A DNA stretch of 64,000 nt from Paraburkholderia phenazinium (GTDB lineage Bacteria > Pseudomonadota > Gammaproteobacteria > Burkholderiales > Burkholderiaceae). Positions 34,196 to 42,976 of the stretch are shown piece after piece. A program made the position numbers and the translations under genes. How positions within the stretch are numbered: the stretch's first letter is position 1; the number at the start of each line of letters is the position of its first letter. The stretch is from the NCBI RefSeq assembly GCF_900100735.1, contig NZ_FNCJ01000003.1, forward strand, positions 186,001 to 250,000. Direction: 5' to 3'. The notes under the pieces were generated by a model. It did no database searches. It was not told the origin of the DNA and was given only the letters and a program-made list of their open reading frames with translations.

Positions 34196-34386
34196 CTGTC
34201 CCTGTACCTGAGAGTTTCTTTCCGTGCGCAGCCCATTGCCGGGCGGACGGAAATCCCCTTCGGTGGGCGCGTGAAGCGCCGCTCTCCAGATGTTCCCGCT
34301 GGGCGGTCCTTGTGCCTGAGAGTTTCCGGGGCGGTTGCTCCGTCGGCGCCGTCACCACCTTTCGGTGTGACAGTCTCTCCCGCGAC
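34196..34386 (-). ncRNA. Tandem glycine riboswitch in the dadA-like leader
   Basis: Read on the minus strand, two aptamers follow each other. Each opens with GGGAGAG or GGAGAG (34381-34375; 34287-34282), has an ACCGAA element in the middle (near 34365; near 34263) and closes with CTCTCAGG followed by GGAC (34322-34315; 34214-34207). This order matches the glycine riboswitch family (gcvT RNA), including the short linker between aptamers. It ends about 50 bases before the dadA-like ATG. No T-tract terminator is seen in the gap, so control may act on translation or by antitermination; glycine usually turns such genes on. Confidence 0.93.
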
Positions 34387-34597
34387 AGCGTGTAGAACGG
34401 CGTAAAGGTAGCGGTTGCCAATAAATACGGCAAGCGGTTTTTTGTGTGTGGGCTTCGTGGCAGCCTCCGTGCGCGCTTGCCAGAGTGGTGGGGTTGGCGT
34501 GTTTTCATGCGTGGCGGCTATCTGCGCTTATTTGCGCAATACGCATCAATCGTATAGCCTTGCTCAGGTTCATCCGCCCTGACACCAGCCCGGCACC

Positions 34598-35494
34598 GTG
34601 AAGGACATTCTCTCCCTCAAGCTCTATACGCGTGTGGCGCGGCTCGGCAGCTTCTCGGCTGCGGCGCGCGAATGCGGGCTGTCGCAATCGCAGGTATCGC
34701 GGATCATCGCGGAGCTCGAAAGCGACCTGGGGGCGCGGCTGCTCACGCGCACCACCCGTGCCGTCATGCTGACCGATGCGGGCGCTGAGTTTCTCTCCCG
34801 GCTCGATCCAATCCTCATTGCGCTCGAGGACGCCGAGCAGAGCGTGCGCGAAGGCAGCGAGTTGCGCGGCATGTTGCGCATGAGCATGCCGGGCAGCGTG
34901 GCGATCCGCGAGATCATTCCGCGCCTTGCGCCGTTTCTCGAACGGCATCCCGAACTGCGTTTGCAGATGTTGCTGGGCGACCGGCCACGGGATTTCGTCA
35001 AGGAAGCGGTGGATGTGGCCATCCGGCTCGGGCGCCTGATCGATTCGAGCGCCACGGCCATGCTGATTACCCAGATTCCGCGTGTGATCATCGCCTCGCC
35101 CGGCTACGTGGACCGCCACGGCGTACCCACGGGACCGGAGGACCTGGTGCGCCATCGCATCGTCGACGGACCGGCCTCGGTGGTCTCTAGCGGCTGGCAA
35201 TTTGCGCGAGCCAGCGGCGAGGAGGTGGCGGTGGACCTCGAGCCGCATTTCTCGACCAACGAGAACGAAGGGGCGGTTGCCGCGGCTGTGGCCGGCATCG
35301 GCATTACTTCGACGAGCGAATGGGCCTGCCGCCGCGAGCTGGCCGACGGTTCGCTGGTGCGGCTGCTGGTCGACTGGAAGATGGCCGATATCCCCGTGCA
35401 TGCCTATTTCCCGATGGGCCGGGCGACCCGCGCGGCCGGACGCGCGGTGGTCGAGCATCTCACCGCCGATTTTCGGCGTGAACAGCACGGTTGA
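34598..35494 (+). CDS. LysR-family regulator
   Basis: 298-residue LysR regulator with GTG start. N-terminal HTH (LGSFSAAARECGLSQSQVSR) and a CrgA-like effector domain (LRGMLRMSMPGSVAIREIIP; VAAAVAGIGITSTSEWA). Divergent from the riboswitch-dadA unit. Next genes on the same strand, 337 bp on, are an NTF2-like protein and a broken SDR, which may be its targets. Effector unknown. Confidence 0.87.
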   Translation: MKDILSLKLYTRVARLGSFSAAARECGLSQSQVSRIIAELESDLGARLLTRTTRAVMLTDAGAEFLSRLDPILIALEDAEQSVREGSELRGMLRMSMPGSVAIREIIPRLAPFLERHPELRLQMLLGDRPRDFVKEAVDVAIRLGRLIDSSATAMLITQIPRVIIASPGYVDRHGVPTGPEDLVRHRIVDGPASVVSSGWQFARASGEEVAVDLEPHFSTNENEGAVAAAVAGIGITSTSEWACRRELADGSLVRLLVDWKMADIPVHAYFPMGRATRAAGRAVVEHLTADFRREQHG

Positions 35495-35831
35495 TTGGCC
35501 TAGACGCTTTCTAGAGGCTTACTGCGGCCTTTGTTTGTGCCGCGGCAATCTTGCGGCCACGCCGCGCAAGCGGTGCACAGCGGCGTCACCTACGGCAACG
35601 CTAGCTAGACCGCACCGCCGCCTGATCTATGTATCCCATGCATAAGAGATAGCAGAAACGAACGGCTACCGCCTCGGCTGCCGTGCCGCTATCTTTGCTT
35701 TCATAACGCGCTTCCACTCTACCGGCACGCTACTCGCGCAGCCGAGGGGGCGGCACGTCCCATCGATTCCGACCGGGTTTGCGCGGCGCGCTGATTGCCG
35801 AGGCCGACACGGCACTTTCATCGAGACTGAC
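35495..35831. other. Intergenic region
   Basis: 337 bp between a LysR gene and an NTF2-like gene. No convincing ORF, no clear terminator; GC-rich in the first half. It should hold the promoter of the NTF2-like/SDR unit, but I see no good hexamers. Confidence 0.4.
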
Positions 35832-36233
35832 ATGAGCAAAACCACTCCTGAACAAAACAAGGCCCTCGTGCTCGAGGCTTTCGACACGCTTTTCAACAAG
35901 CGCGACTATGCGGCGGCTGAGCGTTTTTGGTCGGAGCGCTATATCCAGCATAGCGCGCACATTGCGCCGGGACGCGAGGGTCTGTTCGGCTTGATTCGCA
36001 CGCTGCCGGACAACTTACGCTACGAGAACCAGTTGATCGTGGCCGAAGGCGACTATGTGATTGCGCATGGCCGCTTCTCCGGTCACGGTAGAGCGGCGGC
36101 GTGGATTGCAGCCGACGTGGTTCGCTTCGAAGACGGCAAGCTCGCCGAACACTGGGACGTTCTGCAGGACGAAGCAACCCAGGCGCAATCGGCAAGCGGC
36201 CTGCCGATGTTCGGCGACCGGTTTCCGGCCTGA
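35832..36233 (+). CDS. NTF2-like / SnoaL-type protein
   Basis: 133-residue single-domain protein of the NTF2-like (SnoaL) fold: LVLEAFDTLFNKRDYAAAERFWS, YIQHSAHIAPGREGL, YVIAHGRFSGHG and FEDGKLAEHWDVLQDE are the usual elements, the His and Asp/Glu lining the pocket. Such proteins act as small isomerases, hydrolases or binding partners; the substrate cannot be told. It lies 58 bp before the broken SDR gene and is probably co-transcribed with it. Confidence 0.82.
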   Translation: MSKTTPEQNKALVLEAFDTLFNKRDYAAAERFWSERYIQHSAHIAPGREGLFGLIRTLPDNLRYENQLIVAEGDYVIAHGRFSGHGRAAAWIAADVVRFEDGKLAEHWDVLQDEATQAQSASGLPMFGDRFPA

Positions 36234-36291
36234 AGCCCGATAGATTGACTACTGGAATATCCACGATTACAGCATCCTTAAGGACACCATC

Positions 36292-37047
36292 ATGAAACTC
36301 AGTGGAAACACGATCTTTATCACGGGCGGCGGTTCGGGCATTGGCCGCGGACTGGCCGAGGCGCTGCACAAGCGCGGCAACAAAGTGATCATTAGCGGAC
36401 GCCGCCGCGGCCCTCTCGACGAAGTGGTGGCGGCTAACCCCGGCATGGCGGCCATCGAACTGGATATGACCGATCCGGCGAGCATCGAGCGCGCAGCGGC
36501 GCAACTGATCGAGGACTATCCGGAACTCAATGTGCTGATCAACAATGCCGGCATCATGTAGCCGGATGCCGCTGCGGGGCGGATCGACGACGCGTTGCTT
36601 GTTGCCACCGTCACGACGAATCTGCTTGGACCGATCCGCATGACCTCCGCGCTGATCGATCATCTCAAGACGAAGGACGATGCGGTGGTGGCCTATACGA
36701 GCTCGGTGCTGGCGTTTGTGCCACTGGCGCCGACGGCGGTGTATTCATCGACCAAGGCGGCGTTGCATTCGTACATTCTGTCGCAGCGCTTCATGTTGCG
36801 CGATACCAAGGTGCGGGTGCTCGAAATCGCACCGCCGTGGGTGCGCACCGACCTGATGAACAGCCGCAAGGCCGAACAGGCGATGCCGTTGGATGCTTTC
36901 ATCGACGAAACCATGGTCGTCCTCGGTACCGACGCGGATGAGATTCTGGTGGAAGGCGCGAAACTGTTCCGTGGCAATCCGGGGCCGGGTGAGCATGAAC
37001 TCGTGAATGGGTTCAATGCGCAGATGGTTGAGGTGTTTGGCGGGTGA
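36292..37047 (+). pseudogene. SDR oxidoreductase interrupted by one in-frame stop
   Basis: Classical short-chain dehydrogenase of about 251 codons: [10 protein letters not shown] at the cofactor site, NNAGI motif, YSSTKAAL active site (Tyr/Lys), all in one frame. The frame is broken only by TAG at 36559-36561, right after NNAGIM. A C-to-T change from CAG (Gln) explains it, since the sequence before and after stays in register and retains SDR motifs. Either a recent nonsense mutation or a base error. The downstream part could only be made by readthrough or internal restart. Confidence 0.85.
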
Positions 37048-37189
37048 GTGCTTCGGCGAGTTCCCGGCCCGCTTCGGCGCGCCGTCCGGAGACAACGACG
37101 CCGGCCTTGTCATGTGCAAAAGCAAAAGCGGTGGCGCGGCCAATGCCGGTCAGTGCGCCGGTAATCAGTACGACAGGTGGGGTAGTCAT
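37013..37189 (-). pseudogene. Truncated SDR N-terminus, 58 codons
   Basis: From the ATG at 37189 (AGGA six bases upstream) the frame encodes TTPPVVLITGALTGIGRATA, a textbook SDR cofactor-binding start, then VVVSGRR, the second strand and Arg of NADP-preferring enzymes. After about 50 residues homology stops and a TGA occurs at 37013-37015. The 3' end overlaps the end of the opposing SDR pseudogene by 35 bp. It looks like the stump of a second SDR whose remainder was deleted, perhaps by the event that placed the two genes end to end. Confidence 0.7.
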
Positions 37190-37261
37190 TGCATATCCTT
37201 GATCGACTGGCGCGAACAGTCCATGCGATCGCTCGCGCCCGGATTAACAAGCTTTACCGAC

Positions 37262-37657
37262 TCAGGCATGCGTCTCGATGGAATCCACCCGGTCCGGGTA
37301 GAAGGCGAGGTGATCCTTGATCGCCGCGACCGCGGCATACGGCTTCTCATAGGTCCAGACCGCATTGACCGAGCGCTCGCCGCCGGAAGGGATCGAGAAG
37401 TACGCACAATCGCCCTTGTAAGGGCAATAGGTGGCATGCGCGGTGCGTTCGAGCAGCGTCATGTCCACGTCCTTGCGGGGGATGTACAGGACGGCTGGAT
37501 AGGCGGCCTCGCGCAGCGTCAGCGCTTCGCGGGTATCGGCGATCACTTTGCCGCCAAGCGTGACCACGATGCGTGCCGGGTTCGGCTCGATGGTGATCGG
37601 ATGATCGGGACCTGGAACCTTGACGGTTTTGCCTGCCGGATTGACGTTGCTGGACAT
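37262..37657 (-). CDS. DUF427 domain protein
   Basis: 131-residue protein of the DUF427 family. Characteristic LYIPRKDVDMTLLERTAH and TYCPYKGDCAYFSI blocks at about 68-100, and WTYEKPYAAVAAIKDHLAFYPDRV at the end. The ATG at 37657 is preferred to the GTG at 37663: AAGGAG is seven bases from the former but only one from the latter. No known reaction; often found beside redox enzymes, as here. Confidence 0.85.
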   Translation of the reverse strand: MSSNVNPAGKTVKVPGPDHPITIEPNPARIVVTLGGKVIADTREALTLREAAYPAVLYIPRKDVDMTLLERTAHATYCPYKGDCAYFSIPSGGERSVNAVWTYEKPYAAVAAIKDHLAFYPDRVDSIETHA

Positions 37658-37757
37658 GGACACGCTCCTTGGGTTGATTCGCCTCGCGTTTCAGCAAGGC
37701 GAGGCCAGTGTTTCAGTCCGTCACCGCTCAGGCGGAAAACGGGGTGAAGTCGATAGA

Positions 37758-38504
37758 TTAAAGCTTTGAGCCGCCGTCGACGTGCAGGGTGTCGCCCGTC
37801 ACCCAGCGCGCCTCGTCGGAGGCGAGGAAGGCAACCGCGCCAGCAATGTCGTCCGGCTGGGCGATGCGCTTCAAGGCCTGCATGCCGAGCGCTATGTCGC
37901 GGCCCGCATCGGTTTTTGTGAAGTTGGACATATCGGTGGCAACCACGCCGGGGGTAACCGCATTTACGCGGATGCCGCGTTCGCCGAGTGCCGAAGCAAA
38001 GTGCTTGACGAGGGTATCGACAGCGCCTTTGGTGGCCGAATACGCTGAGAGCACGCCTACCGCGGAGCGCGCACCGAGCGACGACAGCAGCACGACGCTG
38101 CTGCCCTGACCGAGCACCGGCAGCAGCTGTTGCACGAGGAAGTAGGGCGCGCGCACGTTCACGGCGAACAGGTCGTCGAAATCCTCGACCGTGGTGTCCT
38201 CGATGCTAGCCGCCTTCGAGATGCCGGCGTTGGCCACGAGGATATCCAGACGCTCGCCGACCATGCCACGCACTTGTTTCGCAAGCGTATGCGGACCGTC
38301 AGCCGCGCGCAGGTTCGCGCCGACCTTCTGTGCCTTGCCGCCGGCTGCGCGAATTTCCGCGACGACTGCGTCTGCTTCCTTTTCTCCGCTGCTGTAGTGA
38401 ATCAGAACTTCGGCGCCCTGTTTGGCGAGTGCAATAGCGCTGGCGCGGCCAATGCCGCGAGAAGCGCCGGTAACGAGGGCGGTCTTGCCGGTGAGGTTAG
38501 TCAT
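37758..38504 (-). CDS. SDR family oxidoreductase
   Basis: 248-residue classical SDR. Cofactor motif TGASRGIGRA near 14-23, NAG at 94-96 region (LVANAGISK), Ser and YSATK active site, PGVVATDM after it, and GDTLHVDGGSKL at the end. Start taken at ATG 38504 (GGAG eight bases before; the TTG at 38510 is unlikely). Preference for NADPH or NADH is not obvious. A 57-bp element 140 bp upstream is shared with the SDR gene at 42107, linking both to one regulator. Confidence 0.88.
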   Translation of the reverse strand: MTNLTGKTALVTGASRGIGRASAIALAKQGAEVLIHYSSGEKEADAVVAEIRAAGGKAQKVGANLRAADGPHTLAKQVRGMVGERLDILVANAGISKAASIEDTTVEDFDDLFAVNVRAPYFLVQQLLPVLGQGSSVVLLSSLGARSAVGVLSAYSATKGAVDTLVKHFASALGERGIRVNAVTPGVVATDMSNFTKTDAGRDIALGMQALKRIAQPDDIAGAVAFLASDEARWVTGDTLHVDGGSKL

Positions 38505-38643
38505 GGTCAATCTCCTGTTCGGTTTAAAGCTGTTCGGTTTAAAGCTGTTGTGCTGGTGGCGCGCGGGTGCACGTCTGTAACCGGGTGGATCGGAGCGGCG
38601 GCGCCTGATTCGTAAAATGCGTTTGCGTCGCTGCCATGGAAGC

Positions 38644-38700
38644 TAATCTAGTGGCGCGCGGGGCAAAGGAAAAAGACTTTGTGGGCTGGTGGGCATGCCT
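38644..38700 (-). promoter_or_regulatory. Shared 57-bp promoter element, copy 1
   Basis: TAATCTAGTGG, 16 variable bases, AAAAGACTTTGT, then GGCTGG and GGGCATGCCT. The same elements with identical spacing occur at 42977-43033 (47 of 57 identical). On the minus strand TAGATT can serve as -10 for the SDR gene at 38504, without a good -35, as expected for an activator-dependent promoter; AGGCATGCC lies about where LysR proteins bind. Confidence 0.75.
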
Positions 38701-38856
38701 CGCGGGTATGCCTGAGAGGTGCTGCGCCGGATTGTTCGGGCTGGGTAGCCCAATGCGGCGCGATGCAGAGGAATATTGGGGGGAAGGAAGCTATGTAGGC
38801 GGGTGCATGATCTTGCGCCAGAGACAGACTGTGTAGTGCGCTTCTCGGCGCGTAGT

Positions 38857-38895
38857 ATGAGGCGTGCCCGCGAGCCTCGTTAGCAGGCACGCCTC
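38857..38895 (-). terminator. Hairpin downstream of the DUF3331 gene
   Basis: TGAGGCGTGCC and GGCACGCCTCA form a perfect 11-bp stem with a 17-base loop, about 50 bp after the DUF3331 stop. No T-tract follows on either strand, so it may be a weak or protein-assisted terminator, or an RNA-stabilising end. Confidence 0.4.
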
Positions 38896-38946
38896 AGCTT
38901 GGCCTGACGCTGCACAGGTCCAGGCTGAGACGGCTGCTTTGCCGCG

Positions 38947-39597
38947 TTACGCGGAGGCTTCGAGTTCCTCGATCGCGTCGGCAAGCACCATTTGCGCGGC
39001 ATTGGCCGGGCGTGCCGCCGTGCGGCCCGCCGGTCCATAGACCGCGTCGCCGCGCACGATGCTGCTGCCGGTAAGCGCACAAACCCCCTGCGATCGCGCG
39101 ATCCTGCGAATCCAGAGTTGCTCGCAGTAGTTAGCGGCGGTGGAGTCACACCATGTAATCGAAACGGACTTGGGGCTGAAACGCTCAACGAACGTGACCA
39201 CCGCGCTCTCCGCGCTAACCGATGGAGCCCGCGCACGATCGGCCGCCGCGCCGCGGCGCGCCTGATTGGCGCAGTCGCGTCCTGGACGGGACGCGGGCCT
39301 GCGTGAGGTGGTTTGCGTGTCCCCTGCATTGCGGGTTTCTTTCAAATCGCTTTCGCTGGCTTTGTCCTGCGTAGGCGCTGCGCTTTCTTTCAGGCCGGCA
39401 ATCACGACCGCCCACGGGTCAGCAAGACGGGGAGGCGCGAGTGCCGATACCTTCGACGCTTGAGCCTCGCCGGTGGATACAAAGGCACGCTCGACGACGT
39501 CGTTACGCTGTGCCGCATTGTTCTTCAGATGCCGATTACGCGCTGTGGGCGTCTTCATCGTGGCTGCGAAGTCTGGCTCGGGTCCTGTAACGTTCAC
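38947..39597 (-). CDS. DUF3331 domain protein
   Basis: 216-residue cytosolic protein. The C-terminal 80 residues fit DUF3331: SITWCDSTAANYCEQLWIRR, RSQGVCALTG, RGDAVYGP. Three Cys spaced over that block could bind zinc. The first half is charged, low complexity (SESDLKETRNAGDTQTTSRR). The GTG at 39597 is chosen because AAAGGA precedes it at the right distance; a Met at 39558 has none. DUF3331 is largely confined to Burkholderia relatives. Role unknown. Confidence 0.72.
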   Translation of the reverse strand: MNVTGPEPDFAATMKTPTARNRHLKNNAAQRNDVVERAFVSTGEAQASKVSALAPPRLADPWAVVIAGLKESAAPTQDKASESDLKETRNAGDTQTTSRRPASRPGRDCANQARRGAAADRARAPSVSAESAVVTFVERFSPKSVSITWCDSTAANYCEQLWIRRIARSQGVCALTGSSIVRGDAVYGPAGRTAARPANAAQMVLADAIEELEASA

Positions 39598-39856
39598 GTC
39601 GAATCCTTTGTTTAGTGCCCTCCTCGGGGCCGCACGCGTCCATCGCGGCGTGCCGCGACGGCTTGTTGCGGTGCTCCCCGCGGCGCGTCGCGAAGACGCA
39701 AACACCCGTCGTGACGGCGCGCGGCACAACGGGGCAGGTGGCGGGTGGCGGATGGCCGGTGTCATTGGCGACACCTTGGAGGGCATCTTATCGACTGGCC
39801 CGAGCGAGATAAATGCGCGTTCCCTGAAAACACCGTTTGGGTTCGGCCAACAATGC

Positions 39857-39878
39857 AGGGGGCGCCGTTGCGCCCCCT
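39857..39878 (-). terminator. Hairpin after the MDR oxidoreductase gene
   Basis: Perfect 9-bp stem AGGGGGCGC / GCGCCCCCT with four-base loop, five bases after the stop of the gene at 39883. Very GC-rich, no T-tract on the minus strand. Likely transcript end. Confidence 0.55.
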
Positions 39879-39882
39879 TGGG

Positions 39883-40872
39883 TCAAACGGTTACGACGAT
39901 CTTGCCGAACTGGCCGTTCTGCTCCAGGTAGCGGTGCACCTCTACCATCTCGTCGAACTTGAAGGTCCGGTCGATAACCGGCTTGAGCGCGCCGCTCTCG
40001 AGACCCTTCAGGACGAACTCCACCGCGGCTTTGCGACGGGCTTCATTGCCGCTCGTCAGCCAGATGTTGTGCGCCTTGACGGTGGCGACCTTGGCGATCA
40101 TGTCGAGGATCGGTAGCGGTGTGGCTTCGCTGCTGAGCGCGCCATAGATGTAGACGATGCCATTGAAGGACAGCGCCGCGATCAGCTTCGCCAAGGTCGG
40201 GCCGCCGACCGGATCGAACACGACGCGTGCACCATTGCCGCCGGTGATGCGCTTCACTTCCTCCACGAGGTCGGTTTCCTCTGTGGCGATCACATGCGCG
40301 GCGCCGGCGTCGAGCAACTGCTGGCGCTTGGCCGAGGTGCGCGTGAGGGCGATGGTCGTCGCACCTGCATAGTTGGCGATCTGGATCGCGGCGAGGCCGA
40401 CGCTGCTGGAGGCCGCCGGAATGATCACGAAGTCGCCCTTCGTGACCTGCGCATCTTCGATGAGCGCGCCATACGCCGTGACGTACATCATCCAGACCGA
40501 GGCGGCTTCCTCATACGACAGGGTCTCCGGGTGCTTCACGACCGCATAGTCTGGTGCAATGATGACTTCGCCGTAGGTCGAATACTGATTCATCGAGAAC
40601 GATGGGATGAGGTTGACTTTATCGCCTGCTGCAATTCCGCTGACACCGGGACCGACGGCATCGACGATGCCCGCTGCTTCGTAGCCGAGGCCTGCGGGAA
40701 ACTTGACGGGCTCGATGTAGACATCGGTGCGCCACATGGCTTCAGCGCGGTTGATGCCAATGGCCTTCACGTCAATGCGAACTTCATTCGGACCCGGGGC
40801 GCGAACTTCATGCTCGATGAATTCGAGCACTTCCGGCCCGCCGGCTTTTGCAAACTGAATAGTGCGTGACAT
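39883..40872 (-). CDS. Zinc-free MDR alcohol dehydrogenase / quinone oxidoreductase
   Basis: 329-residue medium-chain dehydrogenase/reductase of the quinone-oxidoreductase branch. GroES-like N-terminus (GGPEVLEFIEHEVRAPGPNEV, YEAAGIVDAVGPGVSGI), Rossmann part with IPAASSSVGLAAIQIANYAG and VVFDPVGG. The Cys/His zinc ligands of alcohol dehydrogenases are absent. GAGG precedes the ATG at 40872. Directly downstream of an Old Yellow Enzyme gene (83 bp), the two probably co-transcribed and both reducing alpha,beta-unsaturated or quinone-like compounds. Confidence 0.85.
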   Translation of the reverse strand: MSRTIQFAKAGGPEVLEFIEHEVRAPGPNEVRIDVKAIGINRAEAMWRTDVYIEPVKFPAGLGYEAAGIVDAVGPGVSGIAAGDKVNLIPSFSMNQYSTYGEVIIAPDYAVVKHPETLSYEEAASVWMMYVTAYGALIEDAQVTKGDFVIIPAASSSVGLAAIQIANYAGATTIALTRTSAKRQQLLDAGAAHVIATEETDLVEEVKRITGGNGARVVFDPVGGPTLAKLIAALSFNGIVYIYGALSSEATPLPILDMIAKVATVKAHNIWLTSGNEARRKAAVEFVLKGLESGALKPVIDRTFKFDEMVEVHRYLEQNGQFGKIVVTV

Positions 40873-40955
40873 ATGAACCTCGTGATCTGAATGGATGATG
40901 ACGGTGTGGCGATGTCGTGGTGTAACGCGCAAAGCGTAGCGCCAATTGCGCAGGG

Positions 40956-42059
40956 TCACACCGTCTCGGTTGCTTCGTAAGCGGGGAAATCCGAATAGTT
41001 CGTTTCGTCGCCACCCCAGAATGCCGCGCGCACATATGGCGTGAGCGGCAGGTTGTGCTTCAGGCGGTACGGCAGGTCGGGGTTCGACGAAAAGTGACGG
41101 CCAAATGCGACCAGGTCGGCGTCGCCCGATGCGACGATCGCTTCGGCGCTGGCGCCATCGAAACCGCCTGCGGCAATGATCGGGCCGCTGAAGTGCGGGC
41201 GCAGATACTTCACCGCCACCGGCGCGTGGCCTTCGTGCAGGGTCTCGTCGCCCTTGATGCGCGGCTCGATTACATGCAGGTAAGCCAGTCCGTAACCGTC
41301 GAGTACTTTCGCCACGTAGCTGAAGGTCGCTTCCGGATTGCTATCGGAGATGCCACCCCATTCGCCCGAGGGCGAGATGCGGACCCCCACGCGCTCTGCG
41401 CCGAACACCGAGATCAGTGCTTCAACCGCTTCGCGCAGGAAGCGCACGCGGTTTTCAAGCGGGCCGCCATAAGCGTCCGTGCGCTGGTTGGTGCCGTCCT
41501 GGATGAACTGGTCCACCAGGTAGCCATTCGCGCCGTGCAACTCCACGCCGTCGAAGCCCGCCTCGAGCGCACGTTGAGCGGCGACGCGAAACTCTTCGAT
41601 GATGCCGGGGATCTCTTCGATTTCCAGCGCGCGGTGCGGCGAGGCTGGGACGAAGCCGTCCTTGGTCAGCGCTACGCCGTCGAACGGCACGACCGAGGGG
41701 GAGAGCGGCGCGACGCCACCCGTCATTTCGACATGGCTTTGACGGCCGCCGTGAATCAGCTGCATGAAGACGCGGCCACCTTTGGCATGAACCGCATTGG
41801 CGATGGCCTTCCAGCCTTCCGTCTGGCCGTCGTGATAGAAGCTGGCGGCGCCGAGGTAAGAGCGTGCCGTGATCGAAATGCTGACACCTTCGACGATTTC
41901 AAGGCCGCCTTGCGAGGCGCGCTGGCCGTAGAAGTCCGCCATCATCGGGCTGGGGATATCGCCGGGCTGGATGGTGCGCAAGCGGGTCATCGGCGCGAGA
42001 ACGACCCGATGTGAGAGGGTGTAGGCACCGACCTTCGTGGGAGTGAACAAGCGAGTCAT
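40956..42059 (-). CDS. Old Yellow Enzyme family ene-reductase (FMN)
   Basis: 367-residue NADH:flavin oxidoreductase/alkene reductase. Visible: FTPTKVGAYTLSHRVVLAPMTR (FMN phosphate side), QLIHGGRQSH, VELHGANGYLVDQFIQD and RTDAYGGPLENRVRF, all OYE signatures; GGFDGASAEAIVASGDADLVAFGRHF closes the FMN site. AAGGA lies before the start at 42059. Reduces activated C=C bonds. Middle of the minus-strand set SDR (42107), OYE, MDR (39883). Confidence 0.9.
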   Translation of the reverse strand: MTRLFTPTKVGAYTLSHRVVLAPMTRLRTIQPGDIPSPMMADFYGQRASQGGLEIVEGVSISITARSYLGAASFYHDGQTEGWKAIANAVHAKGGRVFMQLIHGGRQSHVEMTGGVAPLSPSVVPFDGVALTKDGFVPASPHRALEIEEIPGIIEEFRVAAQRALEAGFDGVELHGANGYLVDQFIQDGTNQRTDAYGGPLENRVRFLREAVEALISVFGAERVGVRISPSGEWGGISDSNPEATFSYVAKVLDGYGLAYLHVIEPRIKGDETLHEGHAPVAVKYLRPHFSGPIIAAGGFDGASAEAIVASGDADLVAFGRHFSSNPDLPYRLKHNLPLTPYVRAAFWGGDETNYSDFPAYEATETV

Positions 42060-42106
42060 GATGTTTCCTTGGGGAGTTAGTGAGTACTGGGGAGCTGTGC
42101 TGCAAA

Positions 42107-42880
42107 CTAAAACTTCACCTCGCCGTCGACGTATAGCGTGTCGCCGGTGATCCATCGGGCGGCGTCCGAGGCGAGAAAAACGATGGCCGCGCCTATGTCG
42201 TTGGGTTGCACAAGGCGCGTCGACACCTGCATGCCGGGGAACGCGTCGCGCACCGCATCGCTGCGGGTGACACCTGTCGCGTTGCTCCCGGTCTTGCACG
42301 GCGCGATTGCATTGACGCGAACGCCGCGTGCGCCGAGCGTCGACGCGAAGTGCTTGACCAGCGTGTCCAGTGCGCCTTTGCTGGCTGCATAGACCGACGA
42401 CGAGCCCATTGCTTCGCGCACGGTTTGCGGTTTCTGCATCGCACCTGCGGCCGGTGGCGAGACAACGATCACGTTGCTGCCTTTGCACATCGCAGGCATA
42501 AGCTGTTGCACGAGAAAGAAGGGCGCTCGCACATTGAGGGCAATCAGCGCGTCGAACTGGTCGACGGTGAGGTCTTCGCTGCTTGCGTTCTGCGGGTTGC
42601 CCGCGTTTGCTACCAGCACGTCGAGCCGCGCGCCGATGATGGCGCGGGTGCGCCGCGCGAGCCGCTGCGGACCGTCCGGTGTGGCCAGATCCTCTGCCAG
42701 TTTCTCGGCATGGCCGCCCGCTGAGCGGATCGCCCTGACCACGCCGTCCGCTTTTTCACCGGCGCTGTTGTGATGCACCAGCACCTGGGCGCCGGCTGCG
42801 GCGAGTGCGAGCGCACTGGCGCGGCCGATGCCGTACGAGGCACAAGTCACGAGGGCAGTTTTTCCGCGCAGAGCGTTCAT
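42107..42880 (-). CDS. SDR family oxidoreductase with Cys in the cofactor motif
   Basis: 257-residue classical SDR and paralog of the SDR at 37758 (both share NVRAPFFLVQQL/NVRAPYFLVQQL and WxTGDTLxVDG). The cofactor motif reads VTCASYGIGRA, with Cys in place of the first Gly of TGxxxGxG, which may weaken nucleotide binding. Active-site YAASK is intact. Start at 42880. It leads the unit SDR-OYE-MDR and is divergent from a LysR gene; promoter element copy 2 lies between. Confidence 0.85.
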   Translation of the reverse strand: MNALRGKTALVTCASYGIGRASALALAAAGAQVLVHHNSAGEKADGVVRAIRSAGGHAEKLAEDLATPDGPQRLARRTRAIIGARLDVLVANAGNPQNASSEDLTVDQFDALIALNVRAPFFLVQQLMPAMCKGSNVIVVSPPAAGAMQKPQTVREAMGSSSVYAASKGALDTLVKHFASTLGARGVRVNAIAPCKTGSNATGVTRSDAVRDAFPGMQVSTRLVQPNDIGAAIVFLASDAARWITGDTLYVDGEVKF

Positions 42881-42976
42881 GGTCCGGTTCCCGGCGATAT
42901 AGATGGCAGGCATGGGGCGGTGATCGAGACGGGCTGTTGCCCTAAGGCTGCTTCCGTCTTGTCCCGGCCCTGTGCG

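Larger units (their letters stand above)
38505..38946. other. Intergenic region with shared promoter element and hairpin
   Basis: 442 bp between an SDR gene and the DUF3331 gene. Holds promoter element copy 1 (38644-38700) and a long hairpin (38857-38895). The plus-strand frame 38636-38836 is not taken as a gene because it covers the conserved element. Confidence 0.5.

Noticed and set aside
38636..38836. 66-codon plus-strand ORF
   Set aside because: It lies across the 57-bp element shared with another promoter; the conservation is better explained as regulatory DNA.
39615..39931. Short plus-strand ORFs after the DUF3331 start
   Set aside because: Low-complexity, no start signals, overlap a hairpin and the end of the MDR gene.
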